NCBI RefSeq assembly: GCF_018362775.1
Contig: NZ_JAGYXY010000007.1
Span: 62,001 to 126,000 of the forward strand
Length of the DNA: 64,000 bases
Source of the DNA: Alistipes montrealensis
GTDB taxonomy: Bacteria > Bacteroidota > Bacteroidia > Bacteroidales > Rikenellaceae
Reading direction: 5' to 3'
Shown here piece after piece: positions 17,809 to 24,552 of the stretch; positions within the stretch are counted from its first letter, which is position 1; every line of letters starts with the position of its first letter. The translations under genes and the position numbers were made by a program. Under the pieces are notes generated by a model that saw only the letters and a program-made list of their open reading frames with translations, made no database searches and was not told the origin of the DNA.

Positions 17809-18873
17809 CTATTTTCCCAGCACTTCCATCTGCTGGCGGATCGACTCTTCGTGGATGGCCTGCAGGACGGTGCGCATGAATTCGCGGTCCATGCCCATCT
17901 GCTCGGCCTGTCCGGCACGGCGGGCCAGCAGTTCCTCGTAGCGCTGTGTCTGGAGTACGGGCATGTTATGCTCCTTCTTGTACTGCCCGATGTCACGCGA
18001 AACACGCATGCGGCGCGAAAGCAGTTCCAGCAGCTCATCGTCGAGCTTGTCGATCTGCGAACGCAGTTCGGTGAGGCTCTCGGTGGTGATCGATTCGTCG
18101 CGGATTACCAGGTTGCGGATGATGTACGCCAGCGCTTCGGGCGTTACCTGCTGGGCCTTGTCGCTCCAGGCGCAGTCGGGCGAGCAGTGCGCCTCGACGA
18201 TCAGTCCGTCGAATCCGAGGTCCATGGCCTGCTGCGACAGCGGGGCGATCAGTTCGCGCTTGCCGCCGATGTGGCTGGGGTCGCTGAAGATCGGCAGGTG
18301 GGGCAGGCGTCGGTGCAGTTCGATGGGAATGGCCCACATCGGATGGTTGCGGTAGAGGCTCTTGTCGATCGACGTGAACCCGCGGTGAATGGCCCCGAGG
18401 CGGCGGATTCCGGCGTTGTAGATGCGCTCGATGGCGCCGATCCACAGTTCGAGGTCTGGACTGACGGGGTTTTTCACCAGCACGGGAACGTCCGCCCCGC
18501 GCAGTGCGTCGGCAATTTCCTGCATGGCGAAGGGGTTGGCTGCCGTGCGGGCGCCGATCCACAACAGGTCGATGCCGCCTTTCAGCGCTGCGGCTACGTG
18601 TTCGCGGGTAGCTACCTCGGTCGCGGTGTACATTCCCGTTTCGCGCTTCACGCGCTGGAGCCAGGCGATGCCCGTTTCGCCGACGCCTTCGAAACCTCCG
18701 GGTTTGGTGCGGGGCTTCCAGAGTCCGGCGCGGTAGAGGTTGAAGCCTTGGGCGGCCAGCGAACGGGCCGTGCTGAGGACCTGTTCCTCGGTTTCGGCAC
18801 TGCAGGGACCGCAGATTACCAGGGGGCGTTTGGGATCGATTCCCGGGAGTGTGATGGGTTGAATGTCGTTCAT
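17809..18873 (-). CDS. Bifunctional DAHP synthase / chorismate mutase
   Basis: A protein of 354 aa. Residues of about 1-260 are a KDSA/AroG-like TIM barrel of the 3-deoxy-7-phosphoheptulonate synthase type (VICGPCSAETEEQ, YRAGLWKPRTKPGGF, LWIGARTAANPF, LPIFSDPSHIGGKR, IVEAHCSPDCAWSD). Residues of about 265-350 are an AroQ chorismate mutase (LRSQIDKLDDELLELLSRRM, DIGQYKKEH). It joins the first step of the shikimate pathway to the branch toward Phe and Tyr. It lies 22 bp after pheA and is therefore under the same Phe/Tyr-rich attenuator leader. It is the last gene before the terminator at 17765-17791. Confidence 0.96.
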   Translation of the reverse strand: MNDIQPITLPGIDPKRPLVICGPCSAETEEQVLSTARSLAAQGFNLYRAGLWKPRTKPGGFEGVGETGIAWLQRVKRETGMYTATEVATREHVAAALKGGIDLLWIGARTAANPFAMQEIADALRGADVPVLVKNPVSPDLELWIGAIERIYNAGIRRLGAIHRGFTSIDKSLYRNHPMWAIPIELHRRLPHLPIFSDPSHIGGKRELIAPLSQQAMDLGFDGLIVEAHCSPDCAWSDKAQQVTPEALAYIIRNLVIRDESITTESLTELRSQIDKLDDELLELLSRRMRVSRDIGQYKKEHNMPVLQTQRYEELLARRAGQAEQMGMDREFMRTVLQAIHEESIRQQMEVLGK

Positions 18874-18895
18874 GATCGGTATGATTTATTTGTTT

Positions 18896-19741
18896 TTAAA
18901 TTGCGGGGTTGGTGCATTCGGCATATTCGCCGAGGATGCGGAAGTCGCTCGTGAGGGGCCGGGCGGCGTCGATGGCCTGCCGGTAGCGTACCGGGTCGTC
19001 GAACGTTACGTCGACGTAGAAGCGGTACTCCCATTCGCGCCCGATGATCGGCAGCGACTGTATTTTGGTGAGGTTGATGTCGTAGAACGAAAGGACGGTC
19101 AGCACTTTCGAGAGGCTCCCCTGGGTGTGCGAAAGCGTGAAGAGCAGTGAGGCTTTGTCGGTGTTCGCCGGGTCGGAGAAGGCTGAGGCGCGGCTCTCGT
19201 CGGCAAGCAGCAGGAAGCGTGTGAAGTTGTGTTTGTTGGTTTCGATGCCCTGTTGGAGGATTTCGAGGCCGTAGAGGCGGGCTGCGTCGGCGCCGCAGAT
19301 GGCCGCCGTGTTTGCGAGATGCCCTTCGGCGATTTCCCGCGCACTGCCTGCGGTGTCGTCGCGTTCGACGACTTTCATGCCGGGGCGGGTTTTCAGGAAG
19401 TCGCCGCACTGCATCAGGGCGATCGGGTGTGAACGGACTTCGGCGATGTCGTCGGACGTTTGGCCGGGGAGGGCCGCCAGTACGTGCGAGATGCGGAGTT
19501 TCTGTTCGCCGATGATCCGGGCGTGGCTCTGCTGCAGGAGTTCGTGGTTGGGCAGCAGGCTGCCGGCAATGGTGTTCTCGATGGCTGCGATGCCCAGCAG
19601 CGCCGGATCGGCAGCCATGCGGGCGAACAACTCGTCGAAACTCAGGCAGGGGAGAACTTCGATTTCCCGGTCTGCGAAATAGCGCCGCGCCGCCGTTTCA
19701 TGATAGCATCCCGCGATGCCCTGTATTGCGATCTGTTCCAT
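18896..19741 (-). CDS. pheA: Prephenate dehydratase with ACT domain
   Basis: A protein of 281 aa started at ATG 19741 (MEQIAIQGIAGCYHETAARR), the first start after the attenuator hairpin. The longer in-frame start at 19792 would run through the terminator stem and was rejected. The catalytic domain shows IAAIENTIAGSLLPNHELL and the family motif NFTRFLLL. The C-terminal ACT domain (LLFTLSHTQGSLSKVLTVLS, KIQSLPIIGREWEYRFYVDV) binds phenylalanine for feedback inhibition. It converts prephenate to phenylpyruvate in the cytoplasm. Transcription attenuation upstream plus allosteric control here would give two layers of Phe regulation. Confidence 0.97.
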   Translation of the reverse strand: MEQIAIQGIAGCYHETAARRYFADREIEVLPCLSFDELFARMAADPALLGIAAIENTIAGSLLPNHELLQQSHARIIGEQKLRISHVLAALPGQTSDDIAEVRSHPIALMQCGDFLKTRPGMKVVERDDTAGSAREIAEGHLANTAAICGADAARLYGLEILQQGIETNKHNFTRFLLLADESRASAFSDPANTDKASLLFTLSHTQGSLSKVLTVLSFYDINLTKIQSLPIIGREWEYRFYVDVTFDDPVRYRQAIDAARPLTSDFRILGEYAECTNPAI

Positions 19742-19755
19742 AGTGGTTTGAAAAA

Positions 19756-19785
19756 GAAAATCCCGCTCGGCCGAGCGGGATTTTC
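19756..19785 (-). terminator. Attenuator hairpin in front of pheA
   Basis: A perfect palindrome whose half is GAAAATCCCGCTCGG, followed on the minus strand by TTTTCTTTTTC. It lies between the leader peptide stop (19819) and the pheA ATG (19741), so it ends RNA before pheA. Its 5' arm contains ATCCCGCT (19781-19774), which can instead pair with AGCGGGAT (19839-19832) in the leader. Confidence 0.85.
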
Positions 19786-19818
19786 GTGTCATATTAATCT
19801 ATACTTCGATGTATACAG

Positions 19819-19899
19819 TTAATTGCATGCGATCCCGCTTTTTCCCTTGCTATAAAAGAAAAAGTAATAAAAATAATATGCAAAACCGTATGCTCTCAT
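19819..19899 (-). CDS. Phe/Tyr-rich leader peptide of the pheA attenuator
   Basis: A 26-codon frame from ATG 19899 to TAA 19819. Eleven codons are aromatic (6 Tyr, 5 Phe). Codons 8-16 read Tyr-Tyr-Phe-Tyr-Tyr-Phe-Phe-Phe-Tyr without interruption (19878-19852). Shortage of charged tRNA-Phe or tRNA-Tyr would stall a ribosome here. The antiterminator segment AGCGGGAT lies in codons 20-23 and would be covered by a ribosome that reaches the stop codon. The gene has its own promoter about 25 bp upstream and precedes the terminator hairpin at 19756-19785 and pheA. This is the layout of classical amino-acid attenuators such as enterobacterial pheL, but with both Phe and Tyr sensed, which suits a downstream DAHP synthase. 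Confidence 0.88.
   Translation of the reverse strand: MRAYGFAYYFYYFFFYSKGKSGIACN
19832..19839 (-). promoter_or_regulatory. Antiterminator segment within the leader
   Basis: On the minus strand AGCGGGAT is an exact complement of ATCCCGCT in the 5' arm of the attenuator hairpin (19781-19774). Pairing of the two would prevent terminator formation when a ribosome stalls on the aromatic codons upstream. Confidence 0.65.
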
Positions 19900-19922
19900 C
19901 GTTCGATAGCTTTTATCGTTGG

Positions 19923-19953
19923 CAAATGTAGCGAAATAATCCGTAAAACCAAA
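19923..19953 (-). promoter_or_regulatory. Promoter of the pheA attenuator leader
   Basis: On the minus strand TTTG (19953-19950), 19 bases, then TACATTTG (19930-19923): a full match to the Bacteroidetes pattern. RNA would begin near 19916, some 17 bases before the leader-peptide ATG. Confidence 0.75.
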
Positions 19954-19979
19954 TTCCCGGCGCGTTTTTTTGCGGAAAA

Positions 19980-20729
19980 TCAGCGTTTGTGGCGCCGGAA
20001 CCGTTTGCGCAATTGTTTGCTGTGGCCGAATGCCAACCGGAAAAAAGTGCCTCGCAGCAGCGTGTCGTCCACATTCCACCCGCGGGCTTCGGCGTATCGG
20101 TCGAGGATGTAGAGAAATGCCACGGCCGGGCAGGCAAGCCGCCGCAGGTTGATCATGCAGGCCCGCGAGGAGAGGCCTGCGTCCTCGAAATGCATGCGGT
20201 TGATGTCGATCAACTGGAACCGGTAAACGCCCGCGGCGGTGCGGCTCCAGAGGATGTTGCCGTGGTTGAAGTCGCGGTGTTCGATGCCTTTTTCGTGGAG
20301 CGAAACCGCGAAGCGGGCGAATGCCTCCAGTACGGGCAGGGTTCCCGCCGCGGGAAAGTGTTCGGTGGTCTGCGACAGCGGGGCGTAGTCCGAGCGGCGC
20401 GAAACGTAATAAGTGTCGCTGAGCAGTCCGTGACGGCGGTATTCGCTCCATGCGATGGGCTCGGGCGAGTCGATCCCCAGCGCCCGCAGCCGCACGGCGT
20501 GTTCGTAGGAGCGGCGCGCCTTGCTCCTGCGAAAGAAGGTGTAGATCACGGCCCGCAGCAGGTTCGGACGCCGGAACCGCTTGACGACCAGGCGTTCGCC
20601 GTTTATCTCGAAGGCCTTGATCGTGTTGCGTCCTGCGTGCAGTATTTCGCCGCCCTGGCCGAAGAGTTCGGGCAGGCGCTGTGCGAAATCCCGGAGGTGT
20701 TCCGTAGCCGTATTGATGTGAATGCGCAT
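19980..20729 (-). CDS. Kdo/WaaP-like lipopolysaccharide kinase family protein
   Basis: A protein of 249 aa with a protein-kinase-like fold. Lys50 (RLVVKRF) matches the ATP-binding lysine. The catalytic loop is HRDFNHGNILW with Asp153 and Asn158, and the metal-binding aspartate is Asp175 (LIDINRM). These are the features of the lipopolysaccharide kinase (Kdo/WaaP) group, which phosphorylates lipid A-core sugars on the cytoplasmic side. It stands alone. A TAACTTTG element lies 20 bases upstream of its ATG. The exact acceptor cannot be told. Confidence 0.85.
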   Translation of the reverse strand: MRIHINTATEHLRDFAQRLPELFGQGGEILHAGRNTIKAFEINGERLVVKRFRRPNLLRAVIYTFFRRSKARRSYEHAVRLRALGIDSPEPIAWSEYRRHGLLSDTYYVSRRSDYAPLSQTTEHFPAAGTLPVLEAFARFAVSLHEKGIEHRDFNHGNILWSRTAAGVYRFQLIDINRMHFEDAGLSSRACMINLRRLACPAVAFLYILDRYAEARGWNVDDTLLRGTFFRLAFGHSKQLRKRFRRHKR

Positions 20730-20748
20730 TGCAGTAGTTTTTCCGTTG

Positions 20749-20756
20749 CAAAGTTA
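20749..20756 (-). promoter_or_regulatory. -7 element of the kinase gene
   Basis: TAACTTTG on the minus strand fits TAnnTTTG and lies 20 bases upstream of the ATG at 20729. The -33 element is not clear. Confidence 0.4.
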
Positions 20757-20826
20757 CGCACCTGCGGCGCATACGTCAGTCCTTTTTGGTTGTGAAATTG
20801 TCCTGAAACGGAACTGGAACACGAAA

Positions 20827-20855
20827 ACAGGGCGTCCCTTCAAGGAACGCCCTGT
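20827..20855 (-). terminator. Terminator at the end of the GH20 locus
   Basis: The stem ACAGGGCGT(T/C)CC with a short loop is followed on the minus strand by TTTTCGT. It starts about 20 bases after the stop at 20874. Confidence 0.8.
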
Positions 20856-20873
20856 TGTAACGAACGGTTTGGC

Positions 20874-22580
20874 TTACTGAATCCGGATGCAGCGGATCGC
20901 CATGCCGCTGCAGATCGGGTCTGCGTTGGTGGTCCAGCGGTAGTCGTAGAAATTGAGCGCTTTCTTTTCGGCCGACGGCGAGATGGTTGCCGTCCAGAAG
21001 AAGGTCAGGCGGCCCGGATAGCGCACCTTGGCGCTCCACACGCGCAGGGCTGAGCCCGGGAACATGAAGGTTTCGTCGCCGATGGTGTATTTCCGGCCGA
21101 AAGACTGGGCGCTGACATTTTCCTGCGCGGTCTTGCCGGTGTCGATGTCCTTGATGTAGCCGTTGAGTTCGTCGAATGTCGGCACACGGTAACCGGCCGG
21201 ACACGGGTCGTTGTTGGTCTTCGTGCCGCTCACGCCGCCCCAGTAGTCTTTGACTTCGCTGTTGGAGCCTTTCCACCCGCCGCCGTTGTAGACTCCGTAG
21301 TAAACGGTCGGGTTGGCGATGCTCGTGGCCATGTCCATATCCTTGTTTATGAATTTGAAGCCTTCGCAGAGGACATCGTTGTAGAGGAAGAGTGCCGTGT
21401 AACCGGTGTCGCCCGTGGTCTGGAATCCGGTTCCCTCATATTCGACAGCACTGGCATAGTCTTTCTGGATGCGGTTGGCGCCGATGAACGGGTCTTTGCG
21501 GCCCCACTGGAAGTAGAGTCCCAGCGAGCCGACCAGTGCGCCGTCGAACTCCGTGGCGCCGACATTGCGGTCGAGGAACGTGCGGCCGTTGACGGTCTGG
21601 GCGGCGGGGGCCTGCGTCATCCAGATGTGCCAGCTCCAGACGATTTCGCCCGCGCTGTTCGTAAGGGCGATTCCGGCATTGCCCGCATTGCCGCTGGTCT
21701 GGAAGACGATGCGGCCTGCCGAGAGGTGTACACCCGATACCAGCCCGGAGCCCGACGACCATACCCAGTCGGCTGCGGCTGCGGCGACGGTGGTTCCGTC
21801 GGGCCGTTTGGGGTCGATGCTGTACCAGCCGCCTTCGGTGACGATGTAGCAGTTGGCGGCGCCTGCCGCCGAAAGGTCTTTCGGGCGTATCACTTCGCTC
21901 ACCTGGCCGTCGTAGAAATCGGTGGACATGCGCACGACGGCCTGGAAGAAGCAGGGCTGGCCCGTGTCGGGGATGTCGAGGCTGAAGGTCTTGTTCTGCT
22001 CGTCGACCTGCGTGGCCCGTACGAACTGTACGGACGAAACGCCGTCTTCGGTCGTGGCGTAGCGGAATCCCGGTTCCACGCTCAGGTCGCGGTCGAGTTT
22101 GTAACTGCCTTTGAGCGAGATGACGCCTCCGGCGGCTTCGGAGAATTCGGTGGTGACCTCCGGAACGGAAGCCACCTTTACCTCGAACCATCCGGTGCGG
22201 CCGTTGTAGGTCTGGCCGCCGATAATCATGTAGGCGCGGAAATAGTGGTCGCCGTTGTCCACATTGGAGAGGGTGTACGAAAAACGCCCTTCGGCGTCGA
22301 CCGAGCAGACGATGGGTTCGGATTTCATCATTTCGGCGGCCGTGCGGCCGTAGAGGAATCCGGCTTCGGTGACGGTCTGGCCCATGTCGTTGCAGTTGCC
22401 GTTCATCGTTGCGGTTCCCGCCATGGCGTTGACGGAGGCTTTGCCGGTGTTGACGATCGGGGAGGCTGCCTGCTCTTCGTCGCCGGGATTGGGGTTGAAG
22501 TATTCGTAACCGTCGGAACAGCCCGTGCCGTTCCATGCCGCCAGGGCCAGCAATACGGTGTAATAGATGTATCGTTTCAT
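20874..22580 (-). CDS. Lipoprotein with FISUMP-type C-terminal domain
   Basis: A protein of 568 aa, started at ATG 22580 because it gives a lipoprotein signal (YYTVLLALAAWNGTGC). Fibronectin-like beta segments follow (TEAGFLYGRTAAEM, DNGDHYFRAYMIIGGQTY). The last third contains WMTQAPAAQTVNGRTFLDRN, FQWGRKDPF and DPCPAGYRVPTFDELNGYI. That pattern belongs to the Fibrobacter succinogenes major paralogous domain and its Bacteroidetes relatives. These are surface proteins without a firm biochemical role. It is the last gene of the GH20 locus, where surface glycan-binding proteins are usual. Confidence 0.75.
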   Translation of the reverse strand: MKRYIYYTVLLALAAWNGTGCSDGYEYFNPNPGDEEQAASPIVNTGKASVNAMAGTATMNGNCNDMGQTVTEAGFLYGRTAAEMMKSEPIVCSVDAEGRFSYTLSNVDNGDHYFRAYMIIGGQTYNGRTGWFEVKVASVPEVTTEFSEAAGGVISLKGSYKLDRDLSVEPGFRYATTEDGVSSVQFVRATQVDEQNKTFSLDIPDTGQPCFFQAVVRMSTDFYDGQVSEVIRPKDLSAAGAANCYIVTEGGWYSIDPKRPDGTTVAAAAADWVWSSGSGLVSGVHLSAGRIVFQTSGNAGNAGIALTNSAGEIVWSWHIWMTQAPAAQTVNGRTFLDRNVGATEFDGALVGSLGLYFQWGRKDPFIGANRIQKDYASAVEYEGTGFQTTGDTGYTALFLYNDVLCEGFKFINKDMDMATSIANPTVYYGVYNGGGWKGSNSEVKDYWGGVSGTKTNNDPCPAGYRVPTFDELNGYIKDIDTGKTAQENVSAQSFGRKYTIGDETFMFPGSALRVWSAKVRYPGRLTFFWTATISPSAEKKALNFYDYRWTTNADPICSGMAIRCIRIQ

Positions 22581-22602
22581 AAAAGGTTCGGGATTTGAAG
22601 GT

Positions 22603-23520
22603 TTATTTTTTGCGTTCCGACTGCTTCTTGTAAAGTGCATACCGGTTGAAAAGGCTGTCGGTCGTCTGCCGCATGTATTCGGCGCTTCCGCGCGGATCGT
22701 TGCGCGGCGTGACTTCGTACATGAAGGGGCCGTCGTAGCCCGACCGGGTGAGGATGTCGATCACTTTCGGCCATTCGACGATGCCGCGTCCGGGCATCCA
22801 GTGGCGTTCGTCCACCCCGTCGTAGTCCGAGACGTGGATGTTGACGATGTAAGGGGCGAAACGGGCCGCGAAGGCGTGGCTCTCCTCGCCGAGCAGGTGG
22901 TTGGTGTCGTAGCAGATTTTGAAACCGGGGACATTGGCCGCCAGCCAGTCGAAATCGGCGCTGCTGTTGCCCAGACACCCGCGCGGGAGGTCCTCGACGG
23001 CCACTACGGCGCCGTAGCGCTCCTTTACGAGCGGGATGAAGCGCAGGAGCATTTCACGGAGGTTTTCGAGCCGCTGCGGGCGCTCCCCGTCGGAAATCTG
23101 CGCCTCGCTGCTGGGGTGCATCACCACCACGCGGAATTTGCCGAGGCGCGTTGCGCGGTCGAGGATTTCGATCCAGTTTTTGAGCGTCGCTTCGCGCCAT
23201 TCGGGGCGGTTGTCCGAGAGGTCGTTCGGCGACTTGCGCGTGAAGGGCAGGTGGACCGACCACAGTTTCAGCCCGGAGCCTTTCATCGCGGTATTGAAAC
23301 GTGTGATCCAGGCGTCGTACTGCTCCTCGGTCCCGCCCGTGAGATTGCCCGTCCAGGCTTCGATCCAGCGGATGCCGTATTTGTCGTGCGCCTCCTTGTA
23401 GGCTTCGGGGGTCATCGAGCGGATGGCCCCGTAAACCGCGCCTACCTCGTTCAGCCGCTTCTGGCCGGATGCGACGGCGGGCAGGAGCAGCAGGAGGAGG
23501 AATCTGAGTATTCTTTTCAT
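22603..23520 (-). CDS. Secreted sugar phosphate isomerase/epimerase-like TIM barrel
   Basis: A protein of 305 aa with a signal peptide (ILRFLLLLLLPAVASG). The body is an AP-endonuclease-2/xylose-isomerase-like barrel. Metal-ligand candidates are VVMHPSSE, VAVEDLP, CYDTNHLL, NIHVSDYDG and MYEV near the end. Cytoplasmic relatives isomerise or epimerise sugars. This one is exported, as in many Bacteroidetes glycan loci, so its substrate and even its activity are open. It lies 9 bp after the DUF6528-like gene. Confidence 0.85.
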   Translation of the reverse strand: MKRILRFLLLLLLPAVASGQKRLNEVGAVYGAIRSMTPEAYKEAHDKYGIRWIEAWTGNLTGGTEEQYDAWITRFNTAMKGSGLKLWSVHLPFTRKSPNDLSDNRPEWREATLKNWIEILDRATRLGKFRVVVMHPSSEAQISDGERPQRLENLREMLLRFIPLVKERYGAVVAVEDLPRGCLGNSSADFDWLAANVPGFKICYDTNHLLGEESHAFAARFAPYIVNIHVSDYDGVDERHWMPGRGIVEWPKVIDILTRSGYDGPFMYEVTPRNDPRGSAEYMRQTTDSLFNRYALYKKQSERKK

Positions 23521-23529
23521 GGGGCGGGG

Positions 23530-24552
23530 CTATTTTGCAGGTTGTACGAAATCATGTTTGGCGGGGTAGCTGTATGCGTTGTCGACGAACCAGCGCGCCT
23601 TGTAAATCTGCATGCCGCTCTGTTCGAAGACCGTCTGTCCCGCAGTGTCGACGACTTTGGTGTTCCACCACTCGCCGTCCTTGGGGATCATCAGGATCGT
23701 GGCGAAACCTTCCGGGCCCGAGCTGACCGACTTGATGGACGACTGCGAGAAATCGGTCGTCGTCATCGCGAGGTCGGAGGCCGAGACCTTCATCGCACAA
23801 CTGTTGTTCGTGAGCCACAGGGCGTTTTCACCGTAGACGGGGAAGAGGTCGTGGGCCCAACTGCCCTCGGGAATCGCGCTTTCGGACTCCTTCGTGATGC
23901 GGGGGTCGTTGCCGTCGCCGTTGTAGGTGAAGACGCACAGTTTGTTGTCGGAGGTCGCCAGCAGGCGGCCCCGCGAACGGTCCCAGACGGCGCTGTGGCA
24001 GAAGGTCAGCGGCAGTTTCTGGACGATTTGTCCGGTGCGGGCCACTGTGTCGACGCGGAACGTGTTGAGGAATCCGTCGTTGTCCGTCGACGCCACGACG
24101 AGGTTGCCGTCGGGGAAGACTTCGGCCGAATGGGGGTTGTTGCCCACCGACGCGTAGAACATCACCTTTTTGTCGGCGATGCGGATGATCGCCACGCCGC
24201 CGCCCGAGGCTGTGGCCAGGATGTAACGGCGGTTGTAGATGGCTTTGACCTCGCTCGGAAGCCGCATGAGCGAAGTGGCGTTGGGCATGTCCGAGGCGCT
24301 TGCGGCCCGCCACTCCCAGAGGATCTCTTTGGTGTCGGCGTCGACGATGAGAATGCGGCCCTGCGCCTGCTCGGTCAGCAGCAGCGGGTGTTCGCAGTCG
24401 TAGATTTTGTCGGTGTCGTCGGGACCGGGGCCGGGTTCTTCCTCGACCGGAGGCATGGGAACCTCCGTGATCTCGATGTCTTCCTGGCAGGCGGTGAGGG
24501 TGAAGAGGCAGCCTGCGCATAAGAGGGCTGTTATACGGCGTTTCATAGTCAT
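23530..24552 (-). CDS. DUF6528-like beta-propeller lipoprotein
   Basis: A protein of 340 aa with a lipoprotein signal (LLCAGCLFTLTAC). Repeated beta-propeller-type segments follow: GRILIVDADTKEILWEWRA, YILATASGGGVAIIRI, DGNLVVASTDNDGFLNTF, RGRLLATSDNKLCVF. Asp and Trp spacing is typical of propellers that bind sugars or metal. The ATG at 24552 overlaps the GH20 stop as ATGA, so translational coupling favours this start; 24546 is the alternative. It probably binds or processes the product of the neighbouring hexosaminidase, which is inference from context. Confidence 0.7.
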   Translation of the reverse strand: MTMKRRITALLCAGCLFTLTACQEDIEITEVPMPPVEEEPGPGPDDTDKIYDCEHPLLLTEQAQGRILIVDADTKEILWEWRAASASDMPNATSLMRLPSEVKAIYNRRYILATASGGGVAIIRIADKKVMFYASVGNNPHSAEVFPDGNLVVASTDNDGFLNTFRVDTVARTGQIVQKLPLTFCHSAVWDRSRGRLLATSDNKLCVFTYNGDGNDPRITKESESAIPEGSWAHDLFPVYGENALWLTNNSCAMKVSASDLAMTTTDFSQSSIKSVSSGPEGFATILMIPKDGEWWNTKVVDTAGQTVFEQSGMQIYKARWFVDNAYSYPAKHDFVQPAK

